Origin: Bacteroidaceae bacterium
Lineage (GTDB): Bacteria > Bacteroidota > Bacteroidia > Bacteroidales > Bacteroidaceae
Assembly: GCA_024401275.1 (NCBI GenBank)
Contig: JAKSLJ010000008.1
Coordinates: 1-64,000, forward strand
Reading direction: 5' to 3'
Length of the DNA: 64,000 bases
Both the position numbers and the translations under genes were made by a program. Under the pieces are notes generated by a model. That model had not been told where the DNA came from. It did not search any database and was given only the letters and a program-made list of their open reading frames with translations. Below are positions 27,301-35,416 of the stretch, piece after piece; position 1 is the stretch's first letter, and each line of letters starts with the position of its first letter.

Positions 27301-28041
27301 ATGGAGCTAAAAAAATCAAAAAAATATGACCTTGAACGCACCAGGCCTCTCAGATTGGTGCTTTCTTTCATGTCTGTCATCGCCGCTGTTGCCATGATTG
27401 CAAGTGCTCCATTCATTCTGTCTTCCGTCATGCAAAACAGCATGTATGACGACGAGACGATAGAAGATCTCAACCTTGAGTTTGACGACGAAGACATGAT
27501 TGCAGCCGTACAGACGGAGGTGCAAGACGAGGTTACTGAAATACTGAAGCCCGTGGAAACAATCACGGAAGCCATAGAACCGCCAGAAGTGAACGAAATG
27601 GAGGCGGTGAAGGAAGAAATCGTCGAAACGGAAACTCCACCAGATGTTGTGGAAAACATACCCGAAGAACTTCCCATGCAGGAATCGGAAGACGCAAAGC
27701 CGATAGATCGACCTGATCAGGAAGATCCTGAACTTGCAGAGCAACTTCCTGAATATCCTGGTGGAATGACGGAGTTCGTTACATGGCTTACACGCACCAT
27801 AAAATATCCGCAGCAAGCCATTAACCAAAAGCTAAAAGGCGAGGTTCAGATTTCGTTCTTCATAGAAAAAGACGGTTCGCTGACAGACATAAAGGTCTAT
27901 AAATCAGCCAATCCGATACTTGACGAAGAAGCTCTACGCGTGGCAAAGATGATGCCAAACTGGAAGCCAGGAAAACGAAAAGGCAAAGTATGCCGAACAT
28001 TCTTCATAGTACCAATTGAATTCAATCCAATACAATTATAA
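27301..28041 (+). CDS. TonB family energy transducer
   Basis: A 246-residue envelope protein with one N-terminal membrane anchor (about 18-43), a long Glu/Pro/Val-rich periplasmic spacer (about 50-150) and a C-terminal TonB domain (about 160-246) with YPGG, the KYPQQAINQKLKGEV-like start and the WKPGKRKGKVCRTFFIVPIEF end. It couples inner-membrane proton motive force to TonB-dependent receptors, such as the one encoded at 40322. The spacer is unusually acidic. No exbB or exbD lies alongside. It is followed at 2 bp by the polyprenyl synthase gene. Confidence 0.92.
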   Translation: MELKKSKKYDLERTRPLRLVLSFMSVIAAVAMIASAPFILSSVMQNSMYDDETIEDLNLEFDDEDMIAAVQTEVQDEVTEILKPVETITEAIEPPEVNEMEAVKEEIVETETPPDVVENIPEELPMQESEDAKPIDRPDQEDPELAEQLPEYPGGMTEFVTWLTRTIKYPQQAINQKLKGEVQISFFIEKDGSLTDIKVYKSANPILDEEALRVAKMMPNWKPGKRKGKVCRTFFIVPIEFNPIQL

Positions 28042-28043
28042 AA

Positions 28044-28979
28044 ATGCTTTCTCTCTTCACAAAATATCTTGAGCAGTCGGAAATCCACAAAGCTCCGCAA
28101 GGCATCTACGACCCGATAAACTATGTGCTCTCAATGGGTGGCAAGCGCATTCGCCCAGTGCTTATGCTCATGGCTTATTCGCTTTACAAGGATGATCCTG
28201 AGACGATTCTTCCTGCCGCTCTTGCCATTGAAACCTACCACAACTATACGCTTCTTCACGACGATGTGATGGACAAGGCGGATGTGCGTCGCGGTAAACC
28301 TACCGTCCACAAGAAATGGAACGAGAACGCGGCAATTCTTTCAGGCGATTCCATGCTCGTTCTGGCTTACCAGCGAATGCTCGAGGTAAAGAACAAGCGT
28401 CTGAAGGAAGTGCTTGATCTTTTCACGACAACAGCATTGGAGATTGGCGAAGGTCAGCAGTACGACCTTGAGTTTGAATCTCGCATGGATGTTGCTGAGG
28501 AAGAATATATTGAGATGATTCGCTTGAAGACATCCGTTCTTCTGGCATGCGCATTGAAGATTGGTGCAATCCTTGCCGATGCTCCTGAGGAAGAGTGCAA
28601 CAAGCTCTACGACTTTGGCATCAATATGGGCTTGGCGTTCCAACTTCAGGACGATTATCTTGACGTTTATGGCGACTTCAAGACTTTCGGAAAGGCTATC
28701 GGCGGCGACATTCTCTGCGACAAGAAGACATTCATGCTCATCAACGCCATCAACAAGGCAGACGGCTTTGATTTCGGCAAGCAGTATGATACTCCACAGG
28801 AGAAAATCTCTGCCGTGACGAATCTCTACAACGAATTGGGCATTGACCGTCTGGCTCAGGAGAAGATAGAATATTACTTCAACCTTGCACGAAAGAACCT
28901 CGACTCCGTTTCCTTGCCACTGGCTACCAAGCAGCCGCTGTATGACTATCTTAATGATATGCTAAAGCGCGAGAAATAA
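28044..28979 (+). CDS. Polyprenyl diphosphate synthase
   Basis: A 311-residue trans-prenyltransferase. The first Asp-rich motif is DDVMD (73-77) followed by RRGKPTVH; the second is LQDDYLDVYGD; both bind Mg-diphosphate. It elongates dimethylallyl diphosphate with isopentenyl diphosphate to a C15, C20 or longer chain. The residues before the first motif include Tyr and Leu, which limit chain length in some members, but length cannot be read reliably. It lies between tonB and xseB with gaps of 2 bp each, so all three are probably in one operon. Confidence 0.92.
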   Translation: MLSLFTKYLEQSEIHKAPQGIYDPINYVLSMGGKRIRPVLMLMAYSLYKDDPETILPAALAIETYHNYTLLHDDVMDKADVRRGKPTVHKKWNENAAILSGDSMLVLAYQRMLEVKNKRLKEVLDLFTTTALEIGEGQQYDLEFESRMDVAEEEYIEMIRLKTSVLLACALKIGAILADAPEEECNKLYDFGINMGLAFQLQDDYLDVYGDFKTFGKAIGGDILCDKKTFMLINAINKADGFDFGKQYDTPQEKISAVTNLYNELGIDRLAQEKIEYYFNLARKNLDSVSLPLATKQPLYDYLNDMLKREK

Positions 28980-28981
28980 AT

Positions 28982-29164
28982 ATGAACTACAACGAATCTC
29001 TTCAAGAACTCCAGCGCATAGTCATGGAACTTGAAAATAATCCGACAGACATTGAGGAACTGTCCAAGAAGCTTAAAAGAGCGCAGGAACTGATAAAAGC
29101 CTGCAAGGACAAGCTCACTAAAACAGACGAGGAAATACAGAAACTAATAGAAAACAAAAACTAA
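28982..29164 (+). CDS. xseB: Exodeoxyribonuclease VII small subunit
   Basis: A 60-residue helical protein with the family pattern: YNESLQELQRIVMELE at the start, a middle DIEELSKKLKRA and a C-terminal coiled coil. Several copies wrap the XseA large subunit to form the ssDNA exonuclease ExoVII. XseA is often encoded just upstream, but here the upstream gene is the polyprenyl synthase, an arrangement also common in other phyla. It starts 2 bp after that gene. Confidence 0.9.
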   Translation: MNYNESLQELQRIVMELENNPTDIEELSKKLKRAQELIKACKDKLTKTDEEIQKLIENKN

Positions 29165-29179
29165 AACATCTAATATATT

Positions 29180-30199
29180 ATGAAAGAAGAACTTGATTGG
29201 GCCAATCTCGGCTTCGGTTATCGCAAAACCGACTACAATGTACGCTGCTACTATCGCAACGGTGAATGGGGCGAAATAGAAGTATGTTCAGAGGAAACTA
29301 TTCCTCTCCACATGGCTGCCACTTGCCTCCACTACGGACAAGAGTGTTTCGAAGGACTCAAGGCTTACCGCTGTCCTGACGGCAAGGTGCGCGTATTCCG
29401 CAGCGAAGAGAACGCTGCTCGTATGCAATCAACATGCCGCGGCACACTCATGCCAGAGCTTCCTACTGAGAAATTCAACGAGATGGTTGACAAGGTTGTC
29501 CGTCTCAACGAGCGTTTCATCCCACCTTACGAAAGCGGCGCTACCCTCTATATCCGTCCACTCCTTATCGGTACTGGCGCTCAGGTTGGTGTTCATCCAG
29601 CTAATGAATACATCTTCCTTATCTTCGTTACTCCGGTAGGTCCTTACTTCAAGGGCGGTTTCTTCGCTAACCCATATGTTATCATCCGCGAGTTCGACCG
29701 TTCGGCTCCTCTCGGAACTGGTATCTACAAGGTTGGTGGAAACTACGCTGCTTCTCTGCAGGCAAACAAGAAGGCTCACGACATGGGCTATGCTTGTGAG
29801 TTCTATCTCGACGCAAAGGAGAAGAAGTACATCGACGAAGCTGGTGCAGCTAACTTCTTTGGTATCAAGAACAATACATACGTTACTCCAAAATCAACTT
29901 CTATCCTTCCTTCCATCACAAACAAGTCACTCATGCAGCTTGCAGAGGACCTTGGCATGAAGGTTGAGCGTCGCGCTATTCCTGTAGAGGAACTCGCTGA
30001 GTTTGAAGAGGCAGGCGCATGCGGTACAGCTGCCGTTATCTCTCCAATCTCCAAGATTGACGACCCTGAGGTTGGCAAGTCATACGTTTTCGGCGACAAG
30101 CCAGGACCATGGTCAGAGAAACTCTTCAAGAAGCTCGTTAATATCCAGTACGGTATTGAAGAGGATGTTCACGGATGGACACGCGTAGTAATCGGCTAA
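29180..30199 (+). CDS. ilvE: Branched-chain amino acid aminotransferase
   Basis: A PLP-dependent class IV aminotransferase of 339 residues that interconverts Val, Leu, Ile and their 2-oxoacids with 2-oxoglutarate/Glu. Family features are HYGQECFEGLKAYR near residue 55, the YIRPLLIGTG segment, IYKVGGNYAASLQ with the PLP lysine, and the C-terminal EAGACGTAAVISPI phosphate-binding loop. The length and GNYA region fit the type II BCAT of bacteria and eukaryotes rather than the shorter E. coli IlvE. Its gene has the Tyr/Leu codon usage of highly expressed genes in the window. Confidence 0.95.
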   Translation: MKEELDWANLGFGYRKTDYNVRCYYRNGEWGEIEVCSEETIPLHMAATCLHYGQECFEGLKAYRCPDGKVRVFRSEENAARMQSTCRGTLMPELPTEKFNEMVDKVVRLNERFIPPYESGATLYIRPLLIGTGAQVGVHPANEYIFLIFVTPVGPYFKGGFFANPYVIIREFDRSAPLGTGIYKVGGNYAASLQANKKAHDMGYACEFYLDAKEKKYIDEAGAANFFGIKNNTYVTPKSTSILPSITNKSLMQLAEDLGMKVERRAIPVEELAEFEEAGACGTAAVISPISKIDDPEVGKSYVFGDKPGPWSEKLFKKLVNIQYGIEEDVHGWTRVVIG

Positions 30200-30212
30200 T
30201 TGATAGAATGAT

Positions 30213-30407
30213 ATGAAAAAGAAAGCCCTTATTTATGTGATTACGGTATTGATTCTAACAGTTATTGGTTTCGTAATCAGATTACTTTTGAATTTAATAG
30301 TTGGCTATACATCTGAAAGTTACACCGAACTATTAATAGAATCATTGGGCTTTTCTATCGTATTTATTCCTATTTATAACTGGTCACAAAATAAATTTAA
30401 GAGTTAA
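30213..30407 (+). CDS. Small two-helix membrane protein, unknown function
   Basis: A 64-residue protein: two hydrophobic segments (about 5-30 and 42-57) around a short polar loop, ending in a basic NKFKS tail. The gene is much more AT-rich than ilvE and trmB around it, suggesting recent arrival or low expression. It begins 13 bp after ilvE. It was not recognised; it is reported because the frame is compact, has a good start and encodes a coherent membrane protein. Confidence 0.5.
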   Translation: MKKKALIYVITVLILTVIGFVIRLLLNLIVGYTSESYTELLIESLGFSIVFIPIYNWSQNKFKS

Positions 30408-30440
30408 TTTGCACAAAAGGGTCAGACCCCTTTGTGCAAA
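30408..30440. repeat. Palindromic repeat with a GGGTCAGACCC-type centre
   Basis: TTTGCACAAAAGGG (30408-30421) pairs with CCCCTTTGTGCAAA (30427-30440) with one mismatch around TCAGA. No T tract follows on either strand, so it is more like a REP-type dispersed palindrome than a terminator. It lies just before trmB. Confidence 0.7.
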
Positions 30441-30460
30441 AATCTCTCAAACGACCTAAT

Positions 30461-31231
30461 ATGGGCAAAGGAAAACTTGCGAAATTCGCTGATATGGCAT
30501 CATACGAGAACGTGTTTGAATACCCGTTCTCTGTGATGCAAGATGTTCCTTTTGACATGAAGGGACATTGGCATGAGCTGTACTTCAAGAACAATAACCC
30601 TATCGTGCTCGAACTCGGGTGCGGTAAGGGTGAATATACTGTGGGCTTGGCGAAGAAGTTCCCTGACATGAACTTCATCGGCATTGATATCAAGGGTGCG
30701 CGAATGTGGACAGGTGCCACACAAGCCATTCAGGAAAAGCTGCCGAATGTTGCCTTCATCCGTACGAATATCGAACTCATAGAACGCTTCTTCACTCAAG
30801 GCGAAGTGAGCGAGATATGGGTTACTTTCGCCGATCCTCAGATGAAGAAAGTGAACAAGCGCCTCACTTGCACCATGTTCCTTGAGCGTTACCGTAAGAT
30901 ACTGAAAGACAACGGCTTGGTACATCTTAAAACCGACTCCAACTTCCTCTTTACTTATACGGAATACATGGCTGAGCATAACAATCTCAAAGTGCTTACC
31001 AGTACCCGAAATCTCTACGAAGATTGCAAGAAGGTTAACAAACTTTCCCTCGCCGCTTCCATACAGACATACTACGAGTCAATGTGGATAGATCGCGGCC
31101 TTGACATCAAATACATGGTGTTTGAGCTTCCGCAGGAAGGCACCCTTACCGAGAGCGAACGCGAAATTCCGCTCGACGAATACCGCTCATACCAACGCGA
31201 CAAACGCTCGCCAAAGGATTCTGCGGTGTAA
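30461..31231 (+). CDS. trmB: tRNA (guanine46-N7)-methyltransferase TrmB
   Basis: Methylates G46 in the variable loop of tRNAs using SAM. The ATG at 30461 ([12 protein letters not shown]) was chosen because a GTG 27 bp upstream lies within the palindrome. The protein is 256 residues. Visible are [19 protein letters not shown] (SAM-binding motif I), [22 protein letters not shown], and the substrate-binding [15 protein letters not shown]. The C-terminal extension after about residue 215 is Arg/Glu-rich. Identification is secure. Confidence 0.94.
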   Translation: MGKGKLAKFADMASYENVFEYPFSVMQDVPFDMKGHWHELYFKNNNPIVLELGCGKGEYTVGLAKKFPDMNFIGIDIKGARMWTGATQAIQEKLPNVAFIRTNIELIERFFTQGEVSEIWVTFADPQMKKVNKRLTCTMFLERYRKILKDNGLVHLKTDSNFLFTYTEYMAEHNNLKVLTSTRNLYEDCKKVNKLSLAASIQTYYESMWIDRGLDIKYMVFELPQEGTLTESEREIPLDEYRSYQRDKRSPKDSAV

Positions 31232-31282
31232 GGACCCGCCCCCTAAAATTGTAAATTGTAAATCAGTAAATTGTAAATCCCC

Positions 31283-32113
31283 TTGAATAACCGAAAAGAA
31301 CAACTTGCCGCCCTTGAGCGCCTGCTCGATGTGCTTGACCGCCTTCGTGCAGAATGTCCTTGGGACAAGAAGCAAACATATCAGTCGCTACGTCCGAACA
31401 CCATAGAGGAAACTTTCGAACTCTGCGACGCCCTCATGAAAGAAGACAAGAAGAACATCTGCAAGGAACTTGGAGACGTTCTCATGCACGTCATGTTCTA
31501 CTCAAAGATCGGTTCCGAGACCGAAGACTTTGATATTGCCGATGTTGCTAACCAGCAGGCAGATAAGCTCATCTTCCGTCATCCTCACATCTATGGTGAG
31601 GTTAAGGCAGATACTGCTGACGATGTTCTCAAGACTTGGGAGAAGATTAAGCTTAAGGAGAAAGATGGCAATAAGACAGTTCTTGCCGGCGTTCCGGCTT
31701 CGCTTCCTTCGCTCATCAAGGCTTATCGCATTCAGGACAAAACGCGAAATGTCGGCTTCGATTGGGACAACCGCAAGGATATCTGGAAGAAAGTTCATGA
31801 AGAAATCGATGAACTTCAGGCAGAACTTGAGCGCATAGATGCGGCTGTAGCCAACGGAAACGACGAAGAGAAGAAGCTGGCAAAGGCTGATGCAGAGATG
31901 GAATTCGGCGATGTGCTTTTCTCTATGATAAATGCGGCGCGTCTATATAAGCTAAATCCGGACAATGCCCTAGAATCAACAAACCAGAAGTTTATCAAAC
32001 GCTTCAATTATATTGAGCAAAAGGCTGTTGAATCCGGCAGATCCATTGCTGACCTGACATTGGCTGAAATGGATAAATACTGGGAAGAAGCAAAGACACT
32101 TCCTAAGGATTGA
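31283..32113 (+). CDS. mazG: Nucleoside triphosphate pyrophosphohydrolase MazG
   Basis: A 276-residue all-alpha NTP pyrophosphatase with two MazG units. Unit 1 has LRAECPWDKKQTYQSL and the metal-binding EETFELCDA and ELGDVLMHV; unit 2 repeats E-x-x-E as EEIDELQAEL with MEFGDVLFSM. It converts non-canonical or excess NTPs to NMPs. The frame has no ATG near the conserved start; TTG at 31283 (MNNRKEQLAALERLL) is the best start. The gap after trmB has direct repeats of TAAATTGTAAAT (31249-31279). Confidence 0.93.
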   Translation: MNNRKEQLAALERLLDVLDRLRAECPWDKKQTYQSLRPNTIEETFELCDALMKEDKKNICKELGDVLMHVMFYSKIGSETEDFDIADVANQQADKLIFRHPHIYGEVKADTADDVLKTWEKIKLKEKDGNKTVLAGVPASLPSLIKAYRIQDKTRNVGFDWDNRKDIWKKVHEEIDELQAELERIDAAVANGNDEEKKLAKADAEMEFGDVLFSMINAARLYKLNPDNALESTNQKFIKRFNYIEQKAVESGRSIADLTLAEMDKYWEEAKTLPKD

Positions 32114-32128
32114 TAGCTGTCGGGGTAT

Positions 32129-32349
32129 GGGTGTCCTATTTGGGTAACAGTTATTATGTTACTTTGTATATATTTTCTTATGAAAGGCAACTATATTTTC
32201 TTATGAAAGGTAACATAGTAACATAATAACTGTTACTTTTATAACTGAGGGGGAGTGTTACTTTGAAATTCTATTATAATATAATAGGCTTCTTGAGTGA
32301 GGGGGTGGGTGTCCTATTTTGGTAACAGTTATTATGTTACTATGTTACC
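32129..32349. repeat. Three copies of a GTAACAGTTATTATGTTAC repeat, one inverted
   Basis: Copy A begins GGGTGTCCTATT (32129-32165), copy C is at 32307-32349, and copy B (32209-32236) is an exact 28-bp inverted match to part of C. Between A and B a short direct repeat with TTTTCTTATGAAAGG occurs twice. The arrangement can form alternative hairpins. Non-coding. Confidence 0.8.
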
Positions 32350-32474
32350 AAATTGCCATTTTTGCATTATTGGAATTTTCCCCTAAAAGAACGCATAATT
32401 CCATTTTCGGAAAATGAAGCATGGGAAAAGGTCACTTTTTTCGCGAATTATTTTTTTATAGAAAAAATTATCCT

Positions 32475-32482
32475 TACCTTTG
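32475..32482 (+). promoter_or_regulatory. Orphan -7 promoter box in front of repeat array 3
   Basis: TACCTTTG followed by CAGCG matches the box upstream of korA almost exactly. No gene follows for 380 bases; array 3 begins 10 bases downstream, so a transcript from here would consist of the repeats. Confidence 0.55.
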
Positions 32483-32492
32483 CAGCGAAAAC

Positions 32493-32650
32493 AAAAGCCA
32501 TTGGCAAACGAGGCGGAACAAATAGGCAAACGATGTGAAAGTCATAGAAAAACGGGGGGAAACAAATAGTGGGACAAGGCGGTTACGAATGGGGCAAACG
32601 AAGCGGTTACGAATGGGGCAAACGAGGCGAAACGAAAAGGTAGCCGAATC
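32493..32650. repeat. 22-bp-period degenerate repeat array 3
   Basis: Seven head-to-tail units: 32493-32514, 32515-32536, 32537-32558, 32559-32580 (22 bp each), 32581-32604 and 32605-32628 (24 bp, nearly identical to each other) and 32629-32650 (22 bp). The shared core is ATAGGCAAACGA-like. The 17-mer AACTGACATTTTGTAAG follows at 32673-32689 and also flanks array 1. With the repeats at 32129-32349 this explains most of the 755-bp gap between mazG and korA; I find no gene in it. Confidence 0.8.
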
Positions 32651-32772
32651 AAATGCTAGAAGAAACATGTAAAACTGACATTTTGTAAGGTTCAAAGATG
32701 ATATAACTCATGCTTTGTGTGCGCAAACAGCATTTTTACTGACACTTTGCTACAAAATACGCAAAAAATGCT

Positions 32773-32780
32773 TACCTTTG
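32773..32780 (+). promoter_or_regulatory. -7 promoter box for korA
   Basis: TACCTTTG fits TAnnTTTG; the start codon is 88 bases downstream, giving a leader of about 80 bases. Confidence 0.7.
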
Positions 32781-32868
32781 CACATGAAAACGGTAAGGCG
32801 CAGATTGCCTCCGTACCAAAGCACGCTTTGGATCAAAATGAAATCTTCAAAAAACTAAACACTTAAAC

Positions 32869-34695
32869 ATGGAAATCAAAGAACTAGACAGCGTTGTAGT
32901 ACGCTTTTCAGGTGACTCCGGCGACGGTATGCAGCTCGCTGGAAACATTTTCTCTACCGTTTCCGCAACAATCGGTAACGGTATCTCTACTTTCCCTGAC
33001 TATCCTGCCGACATCCGCGCTCCGCAGGGTTCTCTTACTGGAGTTTCGGGCTTCCAGGTACACATTGGTGCCGGTGCAGTTTACACTCCTGGTGACAAGT
33101 GCGACGTGCTCGTAGCAATGAATGCTGCTGCACTCAAGACTCAATATAAGTACGCAAAGAAGGGCGCCACCATCATCATCGACACAGACTCTTTCGGTCC
33201 TAAGGATCTCCAGAAGGCTGAGTTCAAGACTGAGGACTACCTCGGCGAGATGAACATCGACCCTGATTGCGTTATCCAGTGTCCACTCACTCAGATGGTT
33301 AAGGATTGTCTCGCTGAGTCTGGCATGGACAACAAGGCTATCATGAAGTGCCGTAACATGTTCGCTCTCGGACTTGTTTGTTGGCTCTTCAACCGTGACC
33401 TCGAACTCGTGAACAACTTCCTCCGCGAGAAGTTCGCCAAGAAGCCAGCTATCGCAGAGAACAATATTAAGGTTGTTCAGGCAGGTTTCGACTACGGTCA
33501 CAACGTACACGCTTCTGTACCAAACACTTACCGCATCGAGACAAAGAACAAGGTGCCAGGACGCTACATGGACATCACTGGTAACAAGGCTACGGCTTAC
33601 GGTCTTATCGCAGCTGCTGAGAAGGCTGGCTTGAAGCTTTACCTCGGTTCTTATCCTATCACTCCTGCAACTGACGTTCTCCACGAACTCTCTAAGCATA
33701 AGTCACTCGGCGTTACAACTGTTCAGTGTGAAGACGAAATCGCTGGTTGCGCTTCTTCTCTCGGCGCTTCTTTCGCAGGTGCTCTCGCCGTAACTTCTAC
33801 ATCAGGTCCTGGTATCTGCTTGAAGTCAGAGGCTATGAACCTCGCTGTTATCATGGAACTTCCACTCGTTGTTCTTGATGTTCAGCGTGGTGGTCCTGCT
33901 ACAGGTCTTCCTACTAAGTCAGAGCAGACAGACCTTCTCCAGGTTCTCTTCGGACGTAACGGTGAATCTCCAATGCCTGTTATGGCTGCAACTTCTCCAG
34001 TTGACTGCTTCGACGCTGCTTACGAGGCTTCAAAGATGGCACTCGAGTACATGACTCCAGTCGTTCTCCTCACAGACGCTTATGTAGCAAACGGTTCTGG
34101 CGCATTCAAGCTCCCTAACCTCGAGGATTATCCAGCTATCAATCCTCCTTACGTACCAGAGGAAATGAAGGGCACTTGGGCACCTTACAACCGCAACGAG
34201 AAGGGCGTTCGCTACTGGGCTGTTCCTGGTCGTGAAGGTTTCACTCACATCCTCGGTGGTCTTGAGAAGGACAACAAGACAGGCGCTATCTCTACTAACC
34301 CTGAGAACCACGACCTCATGACTCGTCTCCGTCAGCAGAAGATCGACAATATCGAGGTTCCAGATCTCGTTGTTGAAGGCGATGTTGACGACGCAGAACT
34401 CCTCATCGTAGGCTTCGGTGGTACTTACGGTCATCTCCACGCAGCAATGGACGAGATGCGTGCCGCAGGCAAGAAGGTTGCACAGGCACACTTCAAGTTC
34501 ATCAACCCACTTCCAAAGAACACAGAAGAGGTTCTCAAGAAGTATCCGAAGGTTGTGGTAGCAGAGCAGAACATGGGTCAGCTCGCCGGCTTCCTCCGCA
34601 TGAAGATCGACAACTTCGTTCCAGCACAGTACAACGAAGTTAAGGGCCAGCCATTCGTAGTAGAGGAACTCGTTAAGGCTTTCAACAAGATCTAG
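32869..34695 (+). CDS. korA: 2-oxoacid (2-oxoglutarate):ferredoxin oxidoreductase, alpha subunit with fused gamma domain
   Basis: A 608-residue subunit. Residues about 1-190 are the gamma domain (FSGDSGDGMQLAGNIFS start); the rest is the alpha pyrimidine-binding and transketolase-C-like domain with LGSYPITPATDVLHELSK and TSTSGPGICLKSE. With KorB it decarboxylates 2-oxoglutarate to succinyl-CoA, or runs in reverse, passing electrons to ferredoxin. The gene uses many C-ending codons, as highly expressed genes here do. Normally korB would follow closely, but a 680-bp repeat cassette with its own gene intervenes. Related KGOR/POR subunits are the alternative; 2-oxoglutarate is the usual call for this two-subunit form. 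Confidence 0.93.
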   Translation: MEIKELDSVVVRFSGDSGDGMQLAGNIFSTVSATIGNGISTFPDYPADIRAPQGSLTGVSGFQVHIGAGAVYTPGDKCDVLVAMNAAALKTQYKYAKKGATIIIDTDSFGPKDLQKAEFKTEDYLGEMNIDPDCVIQCPLTQMVKDCLAESGMDNKAIMKCRNMFALGLVCWLFNRDLELVNNFLREKFAKKPAIAENNIKVVQAGFDYGHNVHASVPNTYRIETKNKVPGRYMDITGNKATAYGLIAAAEKAGLKLYLGSYPITPATDVLHELSKHKSLGVTTVQCEDEIAGCASSLGASFAGALAVTSTSGPGICLKSEAMNLAVIMELPLVVLDVQRGGPATGLPTKSEQTDLLQVLFGRNGESPMPVMAATSPVDCFDAAYEASKMALEYMTPVVLLTDAYVANGSGAFKLPNLEDYPAINPPYVPEEMKGTWAPYNRNEKGVRYWAVPGREGFTHILGGLEKDNKTGAISTNPENHDLMTRLRQQKIDNIEVPDLVVEGDVDDAELLIVGFGGTYGHLHAAMDEMRAAGKKVAQAHFKFINPLPKNTEEVLKKYPKVVVAEQNMGQLAGFLRMKIDNFVPAQYNEVKGQPFVVEELVKAFNKI

Positions 34696-34719
34696 GGATC
34701 TTTGATCAAGTAATAAAAA

Positions 34720-35399
34720 ATCAAGAATTAGAGAATTAGAGAATTTTTATCCGCCAAGTTCTTTTATTCTCTTGAATTCAATAAGAATTTTGAGAAAATA
34801 GCACAAAATAAATTCTCTAATTCTTGATTATAAAAATAAATATAGTCACTAACTTATAAAATATAATATCAAGAATTATAGAATTTAAGAATTTTATCAC
34901 ATGGCCTTGTTGTACGAAAAAGAAAGTAACATTCTTTTAGGATTGGCTTTGCAATTGCATCGAGAACTGGGATGTGGATTTAAGGAGAAAATCTATCAAG
35001 ATGCTTTTGAGATACTACTCCAAGAGAATAAGATTCCTTATGAAAGGGAAAAGAACATAAGTTTGACTTTCCATGGGAAGATTCTTCAGCATGAGTTCTA
35101 CTATGATTTTCTTTGCTTTGACAAAGTCGGAATTGAAATAAAGGCTGTATCTGAGTTGACGGGTGAGTTTGAAGCCCAGATAATAAATTATCTACACGTC
35201 AGCAACCATAAGTTGGGACTTCTTTTAAACTTTGGAACCCAAAGTCTTGAGTATAAGTGGTATCCCAATGAATGGCATTACAGAACAAGAAATGAAATAG
35301 GATAAAATATAATCAAAACATTTGAAATAATTCTCCAATTCTTGATAATAAACGAGTAAAAATAATCGTCAGGAAAAAGAAAATTCTCTAATTCTTGAT
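34720..35399. mobile_element. Repeat-bounded GxxExxY cassette between korA and korB
   Basis: The 18-bp word ATCAAGAATTAGAGAATT occurs at 34720-34737 (plus), 34811-34828 (exact, inverted), 34868-34885 (plus, one change), 35329-35346 (inverted, one change) and 35382-35399 (exact, inverted). The outermost copies form perfect terminal inverted repeats around one ORF. The cassette lies entirely in the korA-korB spacer (25 bases after korA, 17 before korB) and is far more AT-rich than its neighbours. No transposase or target-site duplication is evident, so mobility is inferred. Confidence 0.65.
34901..35305 (+). CDS. GxxExxY protein (PD-(D/E)XK nuclease superfamily)
   Basis: A 134-residue cytosolic protein. 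The name-giving motif is GFKEKIY (Gly26, Glu29, Tyr32). The nuclease-fold core is visible as FYYDFL (Asp69) followed by GIEIKAV (Glu79, Lys81), so the D..ExK triad is intact; HVSNHKLGLLLNFG follows as the family's last strand. Function of these widespread small proteins is not established; the fold suggests DNA binding or cleavage. It is the only gene in the repeat cassette, is AT-rich, and has AT-rich codon use unlike korA and korB, all signs of separate origin. Confidence 0.88.
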   Translation: MALLYEKESNILLGLALQLHRELGCGFKEKIYQDAFEILLQENKIPYEREKNISLTFHGKILQHEFYYDFLCFDKVGIEIKAVSELTGEFEAQIINYLHVSNHKLGLLLNFGTQSLEYKWYPNEWHYRTRNEIG

Positions 35400-35416
35400 A
35401 TTAAAAAAGAATAGTT

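Noticed and set aside
32493..32650. CRISPR array
   Set aside because: Units of 22-24 bp abut each other with no spacers, the repeats are degenerate, and no cas gene is in the window.
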